Assembly: GCA_001898645.1 (NCBI GenBank)
Contig: MKUQ01000033.1
Location: 62,850 to 126,849, forward strand
Source of the DNA: Burkholderiales bacterium 70-64
GTDB lineage: Bacteria > Pseudomonadota > Gammaproteobacteria > Burkholderiales > Burkholderiaceae_E
Length of the DNA: 64,000 nt
Reading direction: 5' to 3'
In this document: piece after piece, positions 24,835-33,469 of the stretch
How the letters are laid out: every line of letters starts with the position of its first letter
Position numbering within the stretch: position 1 is the stretch's first letter
Notes under the pieces: model-generated
The model's input: the letters and a program-made list of their open reading frames with translations, nothing else
Database searches by the model: none
Told to the model about the DNA's origin: nothing
Program-made: the position numbers and the translations under genes

Positions 24835-26202
24835 ATGTCCCACGACGCAAAGTTCCTGAAGGACAACAACGCGCGCTTCCTGTGGCACCCGATGGCCGCG
24901 CCCGGCGCGATGCGCGCCTCGCCGCCCGACATCATCGTGCGCGGCGACGGCGTGTGGATCGAGGACGTCGACGGCCACCGCATGGTCGACGGCGTGGGCG
25001 GCCTGTGGAGCGCCAACCTCGGATTCGGGCGCAAGGAGGTGCGCGACGCGATCGTCGCGCAGATGGACGAGCTGGCCTACTACAACGCCTTTCGCGGCAC
25101 CACCCACGCGCGCGCCATCGAGCTGTCGGCGCGCCTGGTCGGCATGATGCGCCCCGACGGCATCGAGGCGGTGTTCTTCTCCAACGGCGGCTCCGACGCG
25201 GTGGAGGGCGCGCTCAAGCTGGCGCGCCAGTACTGGAAGATCCGCGGCCAGGGCGATCGCACCAAGTTCATCTCGCTGCGCCAGGGCTATCACGGCGTGC
25301 ACTTCGGCGGCATGTCGGTCAACGGCAACACCAACTTCCGGCGCCCCTACGAGCCCCTGCTGCCGGGCTGCTTCCAGGTCGACACGCCGTGGACCTACCG
25401 CAATCCCTATACCGAGGATCCGGTCGCGCTGGGCGAGATCTGCGCGCGGCTGCTCGAGCGCGAGATCCAGTTCCAGGGGCCCGACACGGTGGCCGCGTTC
25501 ATCGCGGAGCCGGTGCAGGGCGCCGGCGGCGTCATCGTGCCGCCGCCCAACTACTGGCCGCTGGTGCGCGAGGTGTGCGATCGCCACGGCGTGCTGCTCA
25601 TCGCCGACGAGGTGGTCACCGGGTTCGGGCGCACCGGCGTGATGTTCGGCACGCGGCTGTGGGGCGTGCAGGCCGACCTCATGTGCCTGGCCAAGGGCAT
25701 CTCCTCGGGCTACGTGCCGCTGGGGGCGACGGCGATCGGGCGCCGGGTGAAGGAGGCCTTCGACGACGCCGATCCGGCCATCGGATCGGTCACGCACGGC
25801 TACACCTACAGTGCGCATCCGGTGGCGGCGGCGGCGGCGCTGGCCACGCTCGACATCCTGGAGCGCGAGGACATCGCCGGCAATGCCGCCAGGCAGGGCG
25901 CCCGCCTGATCGAGGCGCTGCAGGGGCTGGCAGCGCGCCGGCGCACCATCGGCGAGGTGCGCGGCAAGGGCCTGATGGTGTGCATCGAGATGGTGGCCGA
26001 TCGCGCGACCAAGGCGCCGTTCCCGCGCGCCGCCGACGTGCCGGCGCGCGTCGCGCGGGCCGCCTACCGCCACGGCGCGATGGTGCGCTGCTCCGGCCCG
26101 AACATCATCCTGTCGCCGGCACTGGTGATCCAGGCGCCCGAGATCGACCGCATCGTGGCGGCGCTCGATGCGGCGTTCGCCGAGGTCGAGGCGGCACTGT
26201 GA
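24835..26202 (+). CDS. Class III (omega) aminotransferase
   Basis: PLP-dependent aminotransferase of 455 aa, fold type I. The Schiff-base lysine is Lys287 in 'CLAKGISSGYVPLGA', the pyridine-contacting Asp258 is in 'LIADEVVTGFGRTG', and the phosphate-binding region is 'SNGGSDAVEGALKLAR'. Class III enzymes transfer terminal amino groups (beta-alanine, gamma-aminobutyrate, diamines, arylalkylamines) to pyruvate or 2-oxoglutarate, yielding an aldehyde. With a permease directly upstream and an aldehyde dehydrogenase in the same group, a complete uptake-transamination-oxidation route is present; substrate unknown. Confidence 0.9.
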   Translation: MSHDAKFLKDNNARFLWHPMAAPGAMRASPPDIIVRGDGVWIEDVDGHRMVDGVGGLWSANLGFGRKEVRDAIVAQMDELAYYNAFRGTTHARAIELSARLVGMMRPDGIEAVFFSNGGSDAVEGALKLARQYWKIRGQGDRTKFISLRQGYHGVHFGGMSVNGNTNFRRPYEPLLPGCFQVDTPWTYRNPYTEDPVALGEICARLLEREIQFQGPDTVAAFIAEPVQGAGGVIVPPPNYWPLVREVCDRHGVLLIADEVVTGFGRTGVMFGTRLWGVQADLMCLAKGISSGYVPLGATAIGRRVKEAFDDADPAIGSVTHGYTYSAHPVAAAAALATLDILEREDIAGNAARQGARLIEALQGLAARRRTIGEVRGKGLMVCIEMVADRATKAPFPRAADVPARVARAAYRHGAMVRCSGPNIILSPALVIQAPEIDRIVAALDAAFAEVEAAL

Positions 26203-26269
26203 GGCGGCTCCTTCCGCATCGGGCGTGGTCGCGGCACGCCGACGCGCGACGCGTGGCGCAGCAGCCGTG

Positions 26270-28576
26270 ATGAAGCGCCTCGCGACGCTGGCCCTGTGCG
26301 GGGGGATGGCGGCTGCGGCGGGCGCGGCACCGCAGACGGCGGGCGCGCCGGTGCCGCCGCCCGCGGCGCCGGGGCTCGTCGCGCTGCCGGCCCCACCCGT
26401 GGTCGACGCGCACCTGGCCGAGTTGGGCCGCCAGCTCTTCTTCGACAACCGGCTCTCGGGCGACTGGAGCCGCGCCTGCGCCAGCTGCCACCTGCCCGCA
26501 CGCGGCTGGGCCGACGGCGAGGCGCTCTCGCGCGGCTATCTCGGCACGCAGTACTACCGCAACGCGCCGGGCCTGGTGAATGCGGTGTTCCACCGTCGGC
26601 TCGGCTGGGACGGCGCGCTGAGCGAGGGCGGTCCGGGCGCCGGCGCGCTGGCCGAGGCGGCGCGCGGCATGGTCGGCACGGCGCACTTCATGAACGCCGA
26701 CGCGCGCCTCGTCGAGGAGCGCCTGCGCCAGGTGCCGGAATACGTGCGGCGCTGGCGCGCGATATCCGGCGAGGCGGCCGGCCCCGACGCGGCGGGCGCC
26801 TTCGCGGCGATCGGCGCCTTCGTCGCCACGCTGGTGTCGGCGCCCGCGCCGCTCGATCGCTACCTCGGCGGGCAGCGCGATGCGCTCGACGCGAACCAGA
26901 AGGCCGGGTTGGCCCTGTTCGTCGGCAAGGCCGGCTGCGTGCGCTGCCATGATGGAGCGCTGGCCTCGGACGGCGGCTTCCACCGGCTCGGCGTGCCCGA
27001 GCATCCCGACGTGCTGGCCAATCCGCTGCGCTCCATCACCATGCTGCGCGCCTACGCGCGCGCGGGCGTGCCCGACTACATGTCGGCGCGCACCGACCTC
27101 GGACGCTACGCCGTCACCCGGCGCGAGGAAGACCTCGGCCGCTTCGCCACGCCGAGCCTGCGCAACCTGCGCGACACCGCACCCTACATGCACAGCGGCG
27201 TCTTCGCCCGCCTGGAGGACGTGGTCGAGTTCTACGACCGCGGCGGAGGCCCCGGCAGCGAGCTGCGTCCCCTCGGGCTGGATGCACGCGAGAAGCGCCA
27301 GCTGGTCGCCTTCCTGCTGTCGATGAGCGGCGATCCGGTGCGGGTGGAGACGCCCGAGCCGCCCGACTTCGAGGTGCGCAACATCGCCGCGGCCCCGCAG
27401 CATCGGGCAGCCGCCGAGCCGCCTGCGGCAATCGGCTCCGGCGCGAAGGCAGCTGTCGCGGCAGGCTCGACGATGGATGCGGCGGCGACGGGCGCGACGG
27501 CGGCGCCTGCCGATGCCGCGCCTGCCGATGCCGCGCCGTATCCGCCGCTGGCCTCCCTGCCGCCGGTCCAGGCGCCGGCCGACAATCCCGCCACGCCGCA
27601 GAAGATCGCGCTCGGGCGCCTGCTGTACTTCGACGGGCGGCTCTCGGGCGACGGCAGCACGCCGTGCGTGAGCTGCCATTTCCCGCAGCTGGGCTGGGCC
27701 GAGGGCGGGCGCCTGTCGCGCGGCTACCCGGGAACCAAGCAGTGGCGCAACGTGCCCTCGGTGCTCAACGCCGCCTACGCCCGGCACCTCGCCTGGGACG
27801 GCTCGGCGCCCAACCTCGAGGCGCACGCGCCGGGCGCCGCGCAGAACCCGGTCGAGGGCAACGGCGATGCGGCGATGATGGAGATGCGCCTGCGCCACGT
27901 GCCCGAATACGTCGAGCGCTTCCGCGCCGTGTTCGGCACCGAGTGGCCGCGCCTGGCCGATGCCTGGCGCGCCATCGCGGCCTTCGAGCGCACGGCGGTC
28001 AGCGATGCGGCGCGCGTGCCCTTCGATCGCTACCTGGCCGGCGAGCGCTCGGCGCTGTCGGCGCAGGCGCTGCGCGGGCGCGCGCTGTTCGAGGGGCGTG
28101 CCGGGTGCATCCGCTGCCACAACGGCGCGCTCGCCACCGACCAGCAGTTCTACGCCACCGGCGTGCCCGAGGCCGACGCTTTCCGCAGCTCGGCGCTGCA
28201 CCAGATCACGCGCCGCTGGCACCAGGCGCGCAGCGGCGCGCCGGAAGCCGGCGAGGAGGCCCTGCTGCGCGATCCGGGCCGCTACTACGCCACCCGCGAT
28301 CCGCGCGACATCGGCAAGTTCCGCGTGCCGGGCCTGCGCGAGCTGAAGTACACGGCGCCCTACATGCACAACGGCGCATTCGCCACGCTGGCCGAGGTGG
28401 TCGACTTCTACGACCGCGGCGGCGGCAGCGTCCCCAACAAGACGCCGCTGCTGCAGCCGCTGGGGCTGAGCGCCGAGGACAAGCAGGCGCTGGTGGCGTT
28501 CCTGCTCGCGCTGAGCATGGACCGGCCGCTGCTCGTCGAGGCGCCCGTCCTGCCGGCCTACGCCCCGCTGAAGTAG
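26270..28576 (+). CDS. Tandem four-haem CcpA/MauG-like cytochrome c peroxidase family protein
   Basis: A 768-aa exported protein (signal peptide to about 'AGAAP') made of two di-haem peroxidase-like halves. Haem motifs are CASCH 70-74 and CVRCH 223-227 in the first half, CVSCH 466-470 and CIRCH 613-617 in the second. A Pro/Ala-rich linker (about 375-440) joins them. Each half ends with 'TAPYMH', which in bacterial cytochrome c peroxidases contains a Met haem ligand. The family includes MauG, which makes the TTQ cofactor in methylamine dehydrogenase. A single chain with two halves is unusual and may be linked to TTQ formation or to peroxide/electron handling here (inference). Confidence 0.87.
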   Translation: MKRLATLALCGGMAAAAGAAPQTAGAPVPPPAAPGLVALPAPPVVDAHLAELGRQLFFDNRLSGDWSRACASCHLPARGWADGEALSRGYLGTQYYRNAPGLVNAVFHRRLGWDGALSEGGPGAGALAEAARGMVGTAHFMNADARLVEERLRQVPEYVRRWRAISGEAAGPDAAGAFAAIGAFVATLVSAPAPLDRYLGGQRDALDANQKAGLALFVGKAGCVRCHDGALASDGGFHRLGVPEHPDVLANPLRSITMLRAYARAGVPDYMSARTDLGRYAVTRREEDLGRFATPSLRNLRDTAPYMHSGVFARLEDVVEFYDRGGGPGSELRPLGLDAREKRQLVAFLLSMSGDPVRVETPEPPDFEVRNIAAAPQHRAAAEPPAAIGSGAKAAVAAGSTMDAAATGATAAPADAAPADAAPYPPLASLPPVQAPADNPATPQKIALGRLLYFDGRLSGDGSTPCVSCHFPQLGWAEGGRLSRGYPGTKQWRNVPSVLNAAYARHLAWDGSAPNLEAHAPGAAQNPVEGNGDAAMMEMRLRHVPEYVERFRAVFGTEWPRLADAWRAIAAFERTAVSDAARVPFDRYLAGERSALSAQALRGRALFEGRAGCIRCHNGALATDQQFYATGVPEADAFRSSALHQITRRWHQARSGAPEAGEEALLRDPGRYYATRDPRDIGKFRVPGLRELKYTAPYMHNGAFATLAEVVDFYDRGGGSVPNKTPLLQPLGLSAEDKQALVAFLLALSMDRPLLVEAPVLPAYAPLK

Positions 28577-28590
28577 CGCGCTTCGGCGCG
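28577..28590 (+). terminator. Possible small hairpin after the four-haem gene
   Basis: A 5-bp stem CGCGC/GCGCG closes a TTCG tetraloop directly after the stop codon. The C(UUCG)G loop is very stable in RNA, but there is no U-run, so termination is only a possibility. Confidence 0.3.
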
Positions 28591-29341
28591 GTCTGCGCGC
28601 GCGTCGGTTGACGCGTGCGGCGGTCTATGCGAGCAAAGGCGCGGGCCGCCCGGGGCCGGCGCACCGGGTGCTTGCCCCCCGCTGCGCGGGGGGTTCCCTG
28701 CGATGCTCCAGCACCGGCTGGCGCGGCGCAACTCGCTGCGCTCGCTACGCGAGCTGCGCTCAGACAGGGCGCCGCGAGAATGAAGCACGAAGCGCGCTGC
28801 GCGCGCCGCCGGTGCTGCTGCGCTTCTCGGCTGCGCACAGGCGCGCCGGCCCCGGGCGGCCCGCGCCTTTGCCGATACCGTGGCGGCCTGCGCAGGCAAC
28901 GGCCCCGGTGCCTGGGTCGTGCCGATGCGCGCGAACGCCGTGCTTCACGCGAGCGTCGACTCCGTCGTTGCCGCGAACACCGCACTCGTCTGCGCTTCTA
29001 GCGGCGCACTCATCCGCGCTGCGAGTACCGATTCCTCCTTCGGCCCGAACACCACCCATGGTGCCCGAGCGGCAGTCGGCGGGCGGCCGGGCCCAGGGGG
29101 TTGCGGCGCTGTGTGCGGCGCCGAGCAGCGCAGTCTCGGGGTCGGCGCGCGCAGCGCGCTTCGTGCTTCTGACTTGCGGCGCCCTGTCTGAGCGAAGCGA
29201 ACGTAGTGAGCGCAGCGAGTTGCGCCGCACGACCCCGAGGCGAGCAGCGGAGGGGAGTCGGTGCGCAGCACCGACCGCCGTGCCCAGCGGCCGCGGCCCC
29301 CTGGGCCCGGCCGCCCGCCGACTGCCGCGACCGCGCCAAGC
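28590..29341 (+). repeat. Nested inverted-repeat element, copy 2
   Basis: Second, same-orientation copy of the element at 3530-4150, filling the gene-free stretch 28577-29396. Block A (28634-28907) matches copy 1 at 273 of 274 positions, including an unbroken run of 251 identical bases. Block B (29045-29341) matches with scattered substitutions. Between the blocks copy 2 carries 137 bp where copy 1 has 8 bp, so the copies differ by a 129-bp insertion or deletion. The inner and outer inverted repeats are kept. No protein-like open frame is convincing in either copy. Confidence 0.9.
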
Positions 29342-29396
29342 GCCGAAGCCGAAGCCGAAGCCGAAGGAAGAAGGCCGGAAGAGGGCGCGCGCGTCC

Positions 29397-29855
29397 TCAA
29401 GCCGTCTCAGGCAGCGCCCGCTCGCGCAGGCGCGCCACCATGCGCTGCGCGCCGTCGTCGCCGAGCGACTGGTCGAGCATCGGGTACATCATCTGCTCTT
29501 CCTTCATGTTGTGCTGCATGAGGATCTCGTGCAGCGCCTGCGCGGCCTCGCCGTACTGCCGCGCATTCTTCGCCTCGAGGGCGGCGCGCATCTGCTCGAA
29601 CAGGGGGCGCATCTGGACGTGCTCGCTGCGCATGGTCTCGGTCGGCCCGCCGACGGACGTGCCCGAGCTCTCCTCGAAGGCCGGGAAGAGCAGGTCTTCC
29701 TCCAGCTCGATGTGGCGCTCGATTCGGGCGAGGAAGGTGCCTGCTGCGCGGGCGGCGGCGTCCCAGTCGCCGGCGTCGGCGGCATCGCGAGCGCGCTCGA
29801 AGATTCCGTCGCAGTCGCGGTGGTCTTTCATCATGTAGTCGTTGATCGGTTCCAT
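29397..29855 (-). CDS. Hemerythrin HHE-domain protein
   Basis: A 152-aa four-helix protein with the di-iron ligand set in place: His12 ('MKDHRD'), His48-x3-Glu52 ('ERHIELEEDLLFP'), His79 ('SEHVQ') and His115-x3-Glu119 ('QHNMKEEQMMYP'). Hemerythrins bind oxygen or sense/repair oxidative and nitrosative damage. As the last gene after benzoyl-CoA reductase and ferredoxin it may protect these oxygen-sensitive iron-sulfur proteins, an inference from position. It lies 19 bp after the ferredoxin gene and likely shares its transcript. Confidence 0.88.
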   Translation of the reverse strand: MEPINDYMMKDHRDCDGIFERARDAADAGDWDAAARAAGTFLARIERHIELEEDLLFPAFEESSGTSVGGPTETMRSEHVQMRPLFEQMRAALEAKNARQYGEAAQALHEILMQHNMKEEQMMYPMLDQSLGDDGAQRMVARLRERALPETA

Positions 29856-29874
29856 GGCGTTTCCTTCATACGTC

Positions 29875-30201
29875 TCAGGGGTGCTTGAGCTCGGCGCGCT
29901 TGTCGGCCACGGTGGCCCAGTGGGCGGCTTCCGGCAGCGCGTCTTCCTTGCGGTTGATCACCGGCCAGTCACCCGACAGCTCGGCGTTCAGGGCGACGTA
30001 CTCCTGCATCGCCGCGGGCACATCGGCCTCGGTGTAGATCGCCTCGACCGGGCACTCGGGGATGCACGCGCCGCAGTCGATGCACACGTCGGGGTTGATC
30101 ACCAGGAAGTTCGGTCCCGCGTGGAAGGCATCGACGGGGCAGGCCTGGACGCAATCGGTGTGCTTGCAGTTGATGCAGGCTTCGGTCACCACATGGGTCA
30201 T
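29875..30201 (-). CDS. FdI/FdxA-type [3Fe-4S][4Fe-4S] ferredoxin
   Basis: A 108-aa ferredoxin closely resembling Azotobacter vinelandii FdI: cysteines 9, 12, 17, 21, 40, 43, 46 and 50 match the FdI pattern with an offset of one, while the free cysteine of FdI ('PVDCF') is Ala here ('PVDAF'). The C-terminal extension 'MQEYVALNAELSGDWP' is also FdI-like. It follows the reductase genes, so it is the likely low-potential electron donor to benzoyl-CoA reductase; bzd clusters also carry a ferredoxin gene at this place. The ATG is preceded by a GGAG ribosome site. Confidence 0.88.
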   Translation of the reverse strand: MTHVVTEACINCKHTDCVQACPVDAFHAGPNFLVINPDVCIDCGACIPECPVEAIYTEADVPAAMQEYVALNAELSGDWPVINRKEDALPEAAHWATVADKRAELKHP

Positions 30202-30268
30202 CTCGATCTCCTGGAGTCTGCGACGGGGCCGCGGCGGGGCGCGTCCGGCGCGCCGCCGCCCTGATCGC

Positions 30269-31273
30269 TCACGCGGCCGAGGCCGCCTGCGCCGGCGCGG
30301 GGTCGTTCGCCCGTGCCGGGGGTTGACCGACGGATGGCTTGCTGGCCACCGGGCATTCGCCGCCCTCGCTGGCGGACTCGGCACGCTTGCGCGAGAGCGC
30401 CATCGCGGACCAGCGCCGCACCGTCTTCTTCTCGGACTCGCCCTGCTGGGCGGCCGTCGGCGGAATCGGCTTGCCCTCGGCCAGCAGCTTCTCGACCCGG
30501 CGCAGGCCCAGGTAGGCTGCGCCGTAGGCGCCGTTGAGCTGGCCCAGGCCGTTGGGAGCGACGTGGAACTCCGCGCCGAGCGCCTTCTCGAGCGCCGTGA
30601 CCATGGCGACGTTGCGCGTCATGCCGCCGGTGAGCATGTAACCGGGTTCGAGGCCGACGCGGCGCATCAGCTGGACCGCGCGCCCGCCGAGCGAGACCAT
30701 GGCACCCATCATGATGTCCTCGGCCGGGATGCCGTTGGACAGGTGGTTGATCACCTCCGACTCGGCGAACACCGCGCACACGCTGCTGATCGCCTTGGGC
30801 GAGGTCGAGCGCATCGCGTACGGGCCGATGTCGTCGGTGGTCAGGCCGAGGTAGCGTGCGGTCTTCTCGAGGAAGGCTCCGGTGCCGGCGGCGCACTTGT
30901 CGTTCAGGCGGAACGCCTTCACGCGACCCTCGCCGTCGACCTTGATCGCCTTGATGTCCTGGCCGCCGATGTCGAGGATGGTGCGCGTGTCCGGGAACAG
31001 GTGCACCGCCGCCTGGGCGTGGGCGGTCAGCTCGGTGATCTGCGCGTGGCGAAACGGCACGGTGTAGCGGCCGTAGCCGGTGGCGCCCACGTAGGTGACG
31101 TCGGAGCGCTCCAGGTTGCAGTTCTTCAGCAGGTCTTCGAACACCGCTTCGGAAGCTTGCGCCAGCTTGAAGCCGGTACGCCGCACCGCGGTGCCCACCA
31201 CCTTGCGGTCACTGTTGATCGCGATCGCCTTGGTGTAGGTCGATCCGATGTCGAGGCCAACAACGTTCAGCAT
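30269..31273 (-). CDS. bzdQ: Benzoyl-CoA reductase ATPase subunit, BzdQ-like
   Basis: A 334-aa activator-type ATPase of the ASKHA/BcrA-BadF-HgdC family. It binds ATP through 'GLDIGSTYTKA' and 'LDIGGQDIKAI' and carries Cys127 ('NDKCAAGTG') and Cys166 ('SSVCAVFAESE') for the [4Fe-4S] cluster shared with its partner. ATP hydrolysis drives electron transfer to the BzdN-O core. The core ends near residue 265; the last 70 or so residues are a low-complexity tail rich in Ala, Pro, Ser and charged residues. The short length rules out the roughly 430-aa BcrA/BadF form and supports the bzd class. Confidence 0.87.
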   Translation of the reverse strand: MLNVVGLDIGSTYTKAIAINSDRKVVGTAVRRTGFKLAQASEAVFEDLLKNCNLERSDVTYVGATGYGRYTVPFRHAQITELTAHAQAAVHLFPDTRTILDIGGQDIKAIKVDGEGRVKAFRLNDKCAAGTGAFLEKTARYLGLTTDDIGPYAMRSTSPKAISSVCAVFAESEVINHLSNGIPAEDIMMGAMVSLGGRAVQLMRRVGLEPGYMLTGGMTRNVAMVTALEKALGAEFHVAPNGLGQLNGAYGAAYLGLRRVEKLLAEGKPIPPTAAQQGESEKKTVRRWSAMALSRKRAESASEGGECPVASKPSVGQPPARANDPAPAQAASAA

Positions 31274-31282
31274 ATGAGTCTC

Positions 31283-32095
31283 CTAGGCCAGCGCGGCAGC
31301 CGGCTCGGCCGGGGTTCCGAAGGCGTGCTCGCGGGCGACCAGCGCTGCGCCGAGCGCGCCGCAGAAGTGGGCGTCGGGGCTGACATTGATCTTCATGCCC
31401 ACGGCCTCCTCGATCAGCTTCACCATGGCCACGTTGCGGCTCACCCCGCCGGTGAAGGTCACCTCGGAATGAATGCCGACGCGGCGCGCCAGCGACACAC
31501 AGCGGCTGGTGATGGCCTGGTGCACGCCCATCAGCACGTCCTCGGGGAGGATGCCCTTGGCGAGGTGGCTGATGATCTCGGACTCGGCGAACACCGTGCA
31601 GGTGGTGGTGATGCGCACCGGGTTCTGCGACTTCAGCGACAGGGGTCCGAGCTCGCCGAGCGACATCTCGAGCGCGTAAGAGGCCGCACCCAGGAAGCGG
31701 CCCGTGCCCGCGGCGCACTTGTCGTTCATGGTGAAGTCGGCCACCTGGCCATCGGGCTTGACCGCGATCGCCTTGGTGTCCTGACCGCCGATGTCGATCA
31801 CCGTGCGCGTGTTGGGAAACAGCGCCACGGCGCCGCGCGCATGGCAGCTGATCTCGGTGACCTGCTCGTGGCCGAACGAGACGTTGTAGCGTCCGTAGCC
31901 CGTGCCGGCCACGCGCACCACCTGGTCCTCGGTGATGCCGGCATCGGCCAGGGCCGCCTTGAAGGCGTCCTGCGCCACCGTGATCATGCTGGTTTCCATG
32001 TCGAGCAGCGCGCGCCCGACCACTTTCCCGTTCTCGTCGATGATCACCGCCTTGGTCTGGGTGGACCCGACGTCGACTCCGCCTGTGTATCTCAT
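31283..32095 (-). CDS. bzdP: Benzoyl-CoA reductase ATPase subunit, BzdP-like
   Basis: The second ATPase subunit, 270 aa, with '[13 protein letters not shown]' and '[11 protein letters not shown]' for ATP binding and cluster cysteines at exactly the same positions as its partner, Cys127 ('NDKCAAGTG') and Cys166 ('[11 protein letters not shown]'). Two different ATPases plus two core subunits distinguish benzoyl-CoA reductase from 2-hydroxyacyl-CoA dehydratases, which use one activator. Its start overlaps the bzdO stop (ATGA), and bzdQ follows after 9 bp. Confidence 0.88.
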   Translation of the reverse strand: MRYTGGVDVGSTQTKAVIIDENGKVVGRALLDMETSMITVAQDAFKAALADAGITEDQVVRVAGTGYGRYNVSFGHEQVTEISCHARGAVALFPNTRTVIDIGGQDTKAIAVKPDGQVADFTMNDKCAAGTGRFLGAASYALEMSLGELGPLSLKSQNPVRITTTCTVFAESEIISHLAKGILPEDVLMGVHQAITSRCVSLARRVGIHSEVTFTGGVSRNVAMVKLIEEAVGMKINVSPDAHFCGALGAALVAREHAFGTPAEPAAALA

Positions 32096-33456
32096 GAGTG
32101 GCTCCCGATCGGTGTGGATGAGTGCTTGCCGCCAGGTGCCGGCGGCGTGCCGCCGCGCTGCTGCAGCGACTCGAAGAAGGCGTCGACCCGGTTCTTGATC
32201 TGCGCATCGGACCAGTAGCGCGGATCGATGAGGTCCGACTCGATGTACAGGCTCGGGATGTTCAGGCGCTGGTTCAGGTAGTTGCGCGTGTCGGCCATGC
32301 CCGAGGACACGAAGCGGCAGCTCTTGATGCCGTGGAAGACGATGCCGTCGACGTCGTAGTCCTTGATCTGCTGGGCCAGGCGCTCGTGCGCGAAGAACTG
32401 GTTGGAAAGGCCGCGCTGGGCCGCCATCGCGGTGATCTCGGCCAGGCTTTCGAGCGGGCGCGACGTGTCGTACACCATCTCGGCCGCGTCCATGCCGCCG
32501 GCGGCGAAGGTGAGGTAGTCCGAGTACGCGAACACCCCGCCCCAGCTCTCGAACAGCTCGACCAGGCGGCGCATCGACACGTAGCAGGGGGTGCCCGAGA
32601 ACAGCAGCCGGAAGCGTTCCTCGGCCACGCGGCCCTCGCCGCGCGCGACCTTGGCGCGCAGCGATTCCTCGAGCCGGCGCATGAACTCCACGCCCTCGTC
32701 GGTGCCGCGGTACACGTTCATGATCCCGATGTAGGTCAGCCCGTCGAGCATCGCGTTGTAGGGCGCCGGGCACGTGCGGTTGAACGCCATCACGTTGTTC
32801 CAGTGCGCCACCATGCGGTTGACGCGGTCCTCGACCTCGGCGAGGCGGTCCATGTCGAAGCGCTTGCCGGTGATCTTCTCGCAGCGCGAGATCAGGTCGC
32901 GGAACTGGGCTTCGACCCACTTCGTGTCGGCCATGTGCTGCGCGTCGCCCTGGCGCACCTGCCAGTTGGCACTGCGCTGGCCGGGCAGGTCGAGCGTGAA
33001 GGTGGGCGTCTTGAGCATGCGCTCCCAGATCTCGCCCCACTTGATGAACGTGCTGCACATGTTCGAGGTGATCGCGATGTCGGCCTTCGGGATCGTGCCC
33101 GACGGGTGCTTCTGCTCGCGCAGGATCAGGCCCACGTCGGCCTTCACGTACGAGCACACGTCGGGCGAGTAGCCGTAGTCTTCCGAGTCGCGCAGGTACT
33201 CCTCGGAGACCTTGCGCACGCCCGTCTGCAGCGAGTTGATCTCGGGGAACACCAGCTGGAAGTCGAAGGCGCGCAGGATCTCCACGGCATTGCCCATCAC
33301 GAACACGTTCGCGACGTTCTGGCCGCGCGCACGGGCCTGCTCGAGGCCGGAGTACCAGGCCTTGAAGAGTTGCTGGCCTTCCAGGTGGGCGTTGAATTCG
33401 CCGGGTGCGTCGGCGGCTGCGGCGGCGCCCGGCTTGGCGGGGGTTTCGGTCGTCAT
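32092..33456 (-). CDS. bzdO: Benzoyl-CoA reductase core subunit, BzdO-like
   Basis: A 454-aa member of the HgdB/BcrB family, one half of the substrate-binding core with [4Fe-4S] clusters. Recognisable segments are '[23 protein letters not shown]' (in part), 'CSYVKADVG', '[14 protein letters not shown]' and '[22 protein letters not shown]' (in part), whose cysteines are candidate cluster ligands. The enzyme reduces the aromatic ring of benzoyl-CoA to a cyclohexadiene-carboxyl-CoA in anaerobic aromatic catabolism. It begins 13 bp after bzdN and is coupled to bzdP. Confidence 0.88.
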   Translation of the reverse strand: MTTETPAKPGAAAAADAPGEFNAHLEGQQLFKAWYSGLEQARARGQNVANVFVMGNAVEILRAFDFQLVFPEINSLQTGVRKVSEEYLRDSEDYGYSPDVCSYVKADVGLILREQKHPSGTIPKADIAITSNMCSTFIKWGEIWERMLKTPTFTLDLPGQRSANWQVRQGDAQHMADTKWVEAQFRDLISRCEKITGKRFDMDRLAEVEDRVNRMVAHWNNVMAFNRTCPAPYNAMLDGLTYIGIMNVYRGTDEGVEFMRRLEESLRAKVARGEGRVAEERFRLLFSGTPCYVSMRRLVELFESWGGVFAYSDYLTFAAGGMDAAEMVYDTSRPLESLAEITAMAAQRGLSNQFFAHERLAQQIKDYDVDGIVFHGIKSCRFVSSGMADTRNYLNQRLNIPSLYIESDLIDPRYWSDAQIKNRVDAFFESLQQRGGTPPAPGGKHSSTPIGSHS

Positions 33457-33469
33457 GGTCGGGCTCCGC

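Noticed and set aside
28558-29400. Frames of 100-420 residues in the gap before the hemerythrin gene
   Set aside because: Same reason: they cover repeat copy 2, and some only extend by running antisense through hemerythrin.
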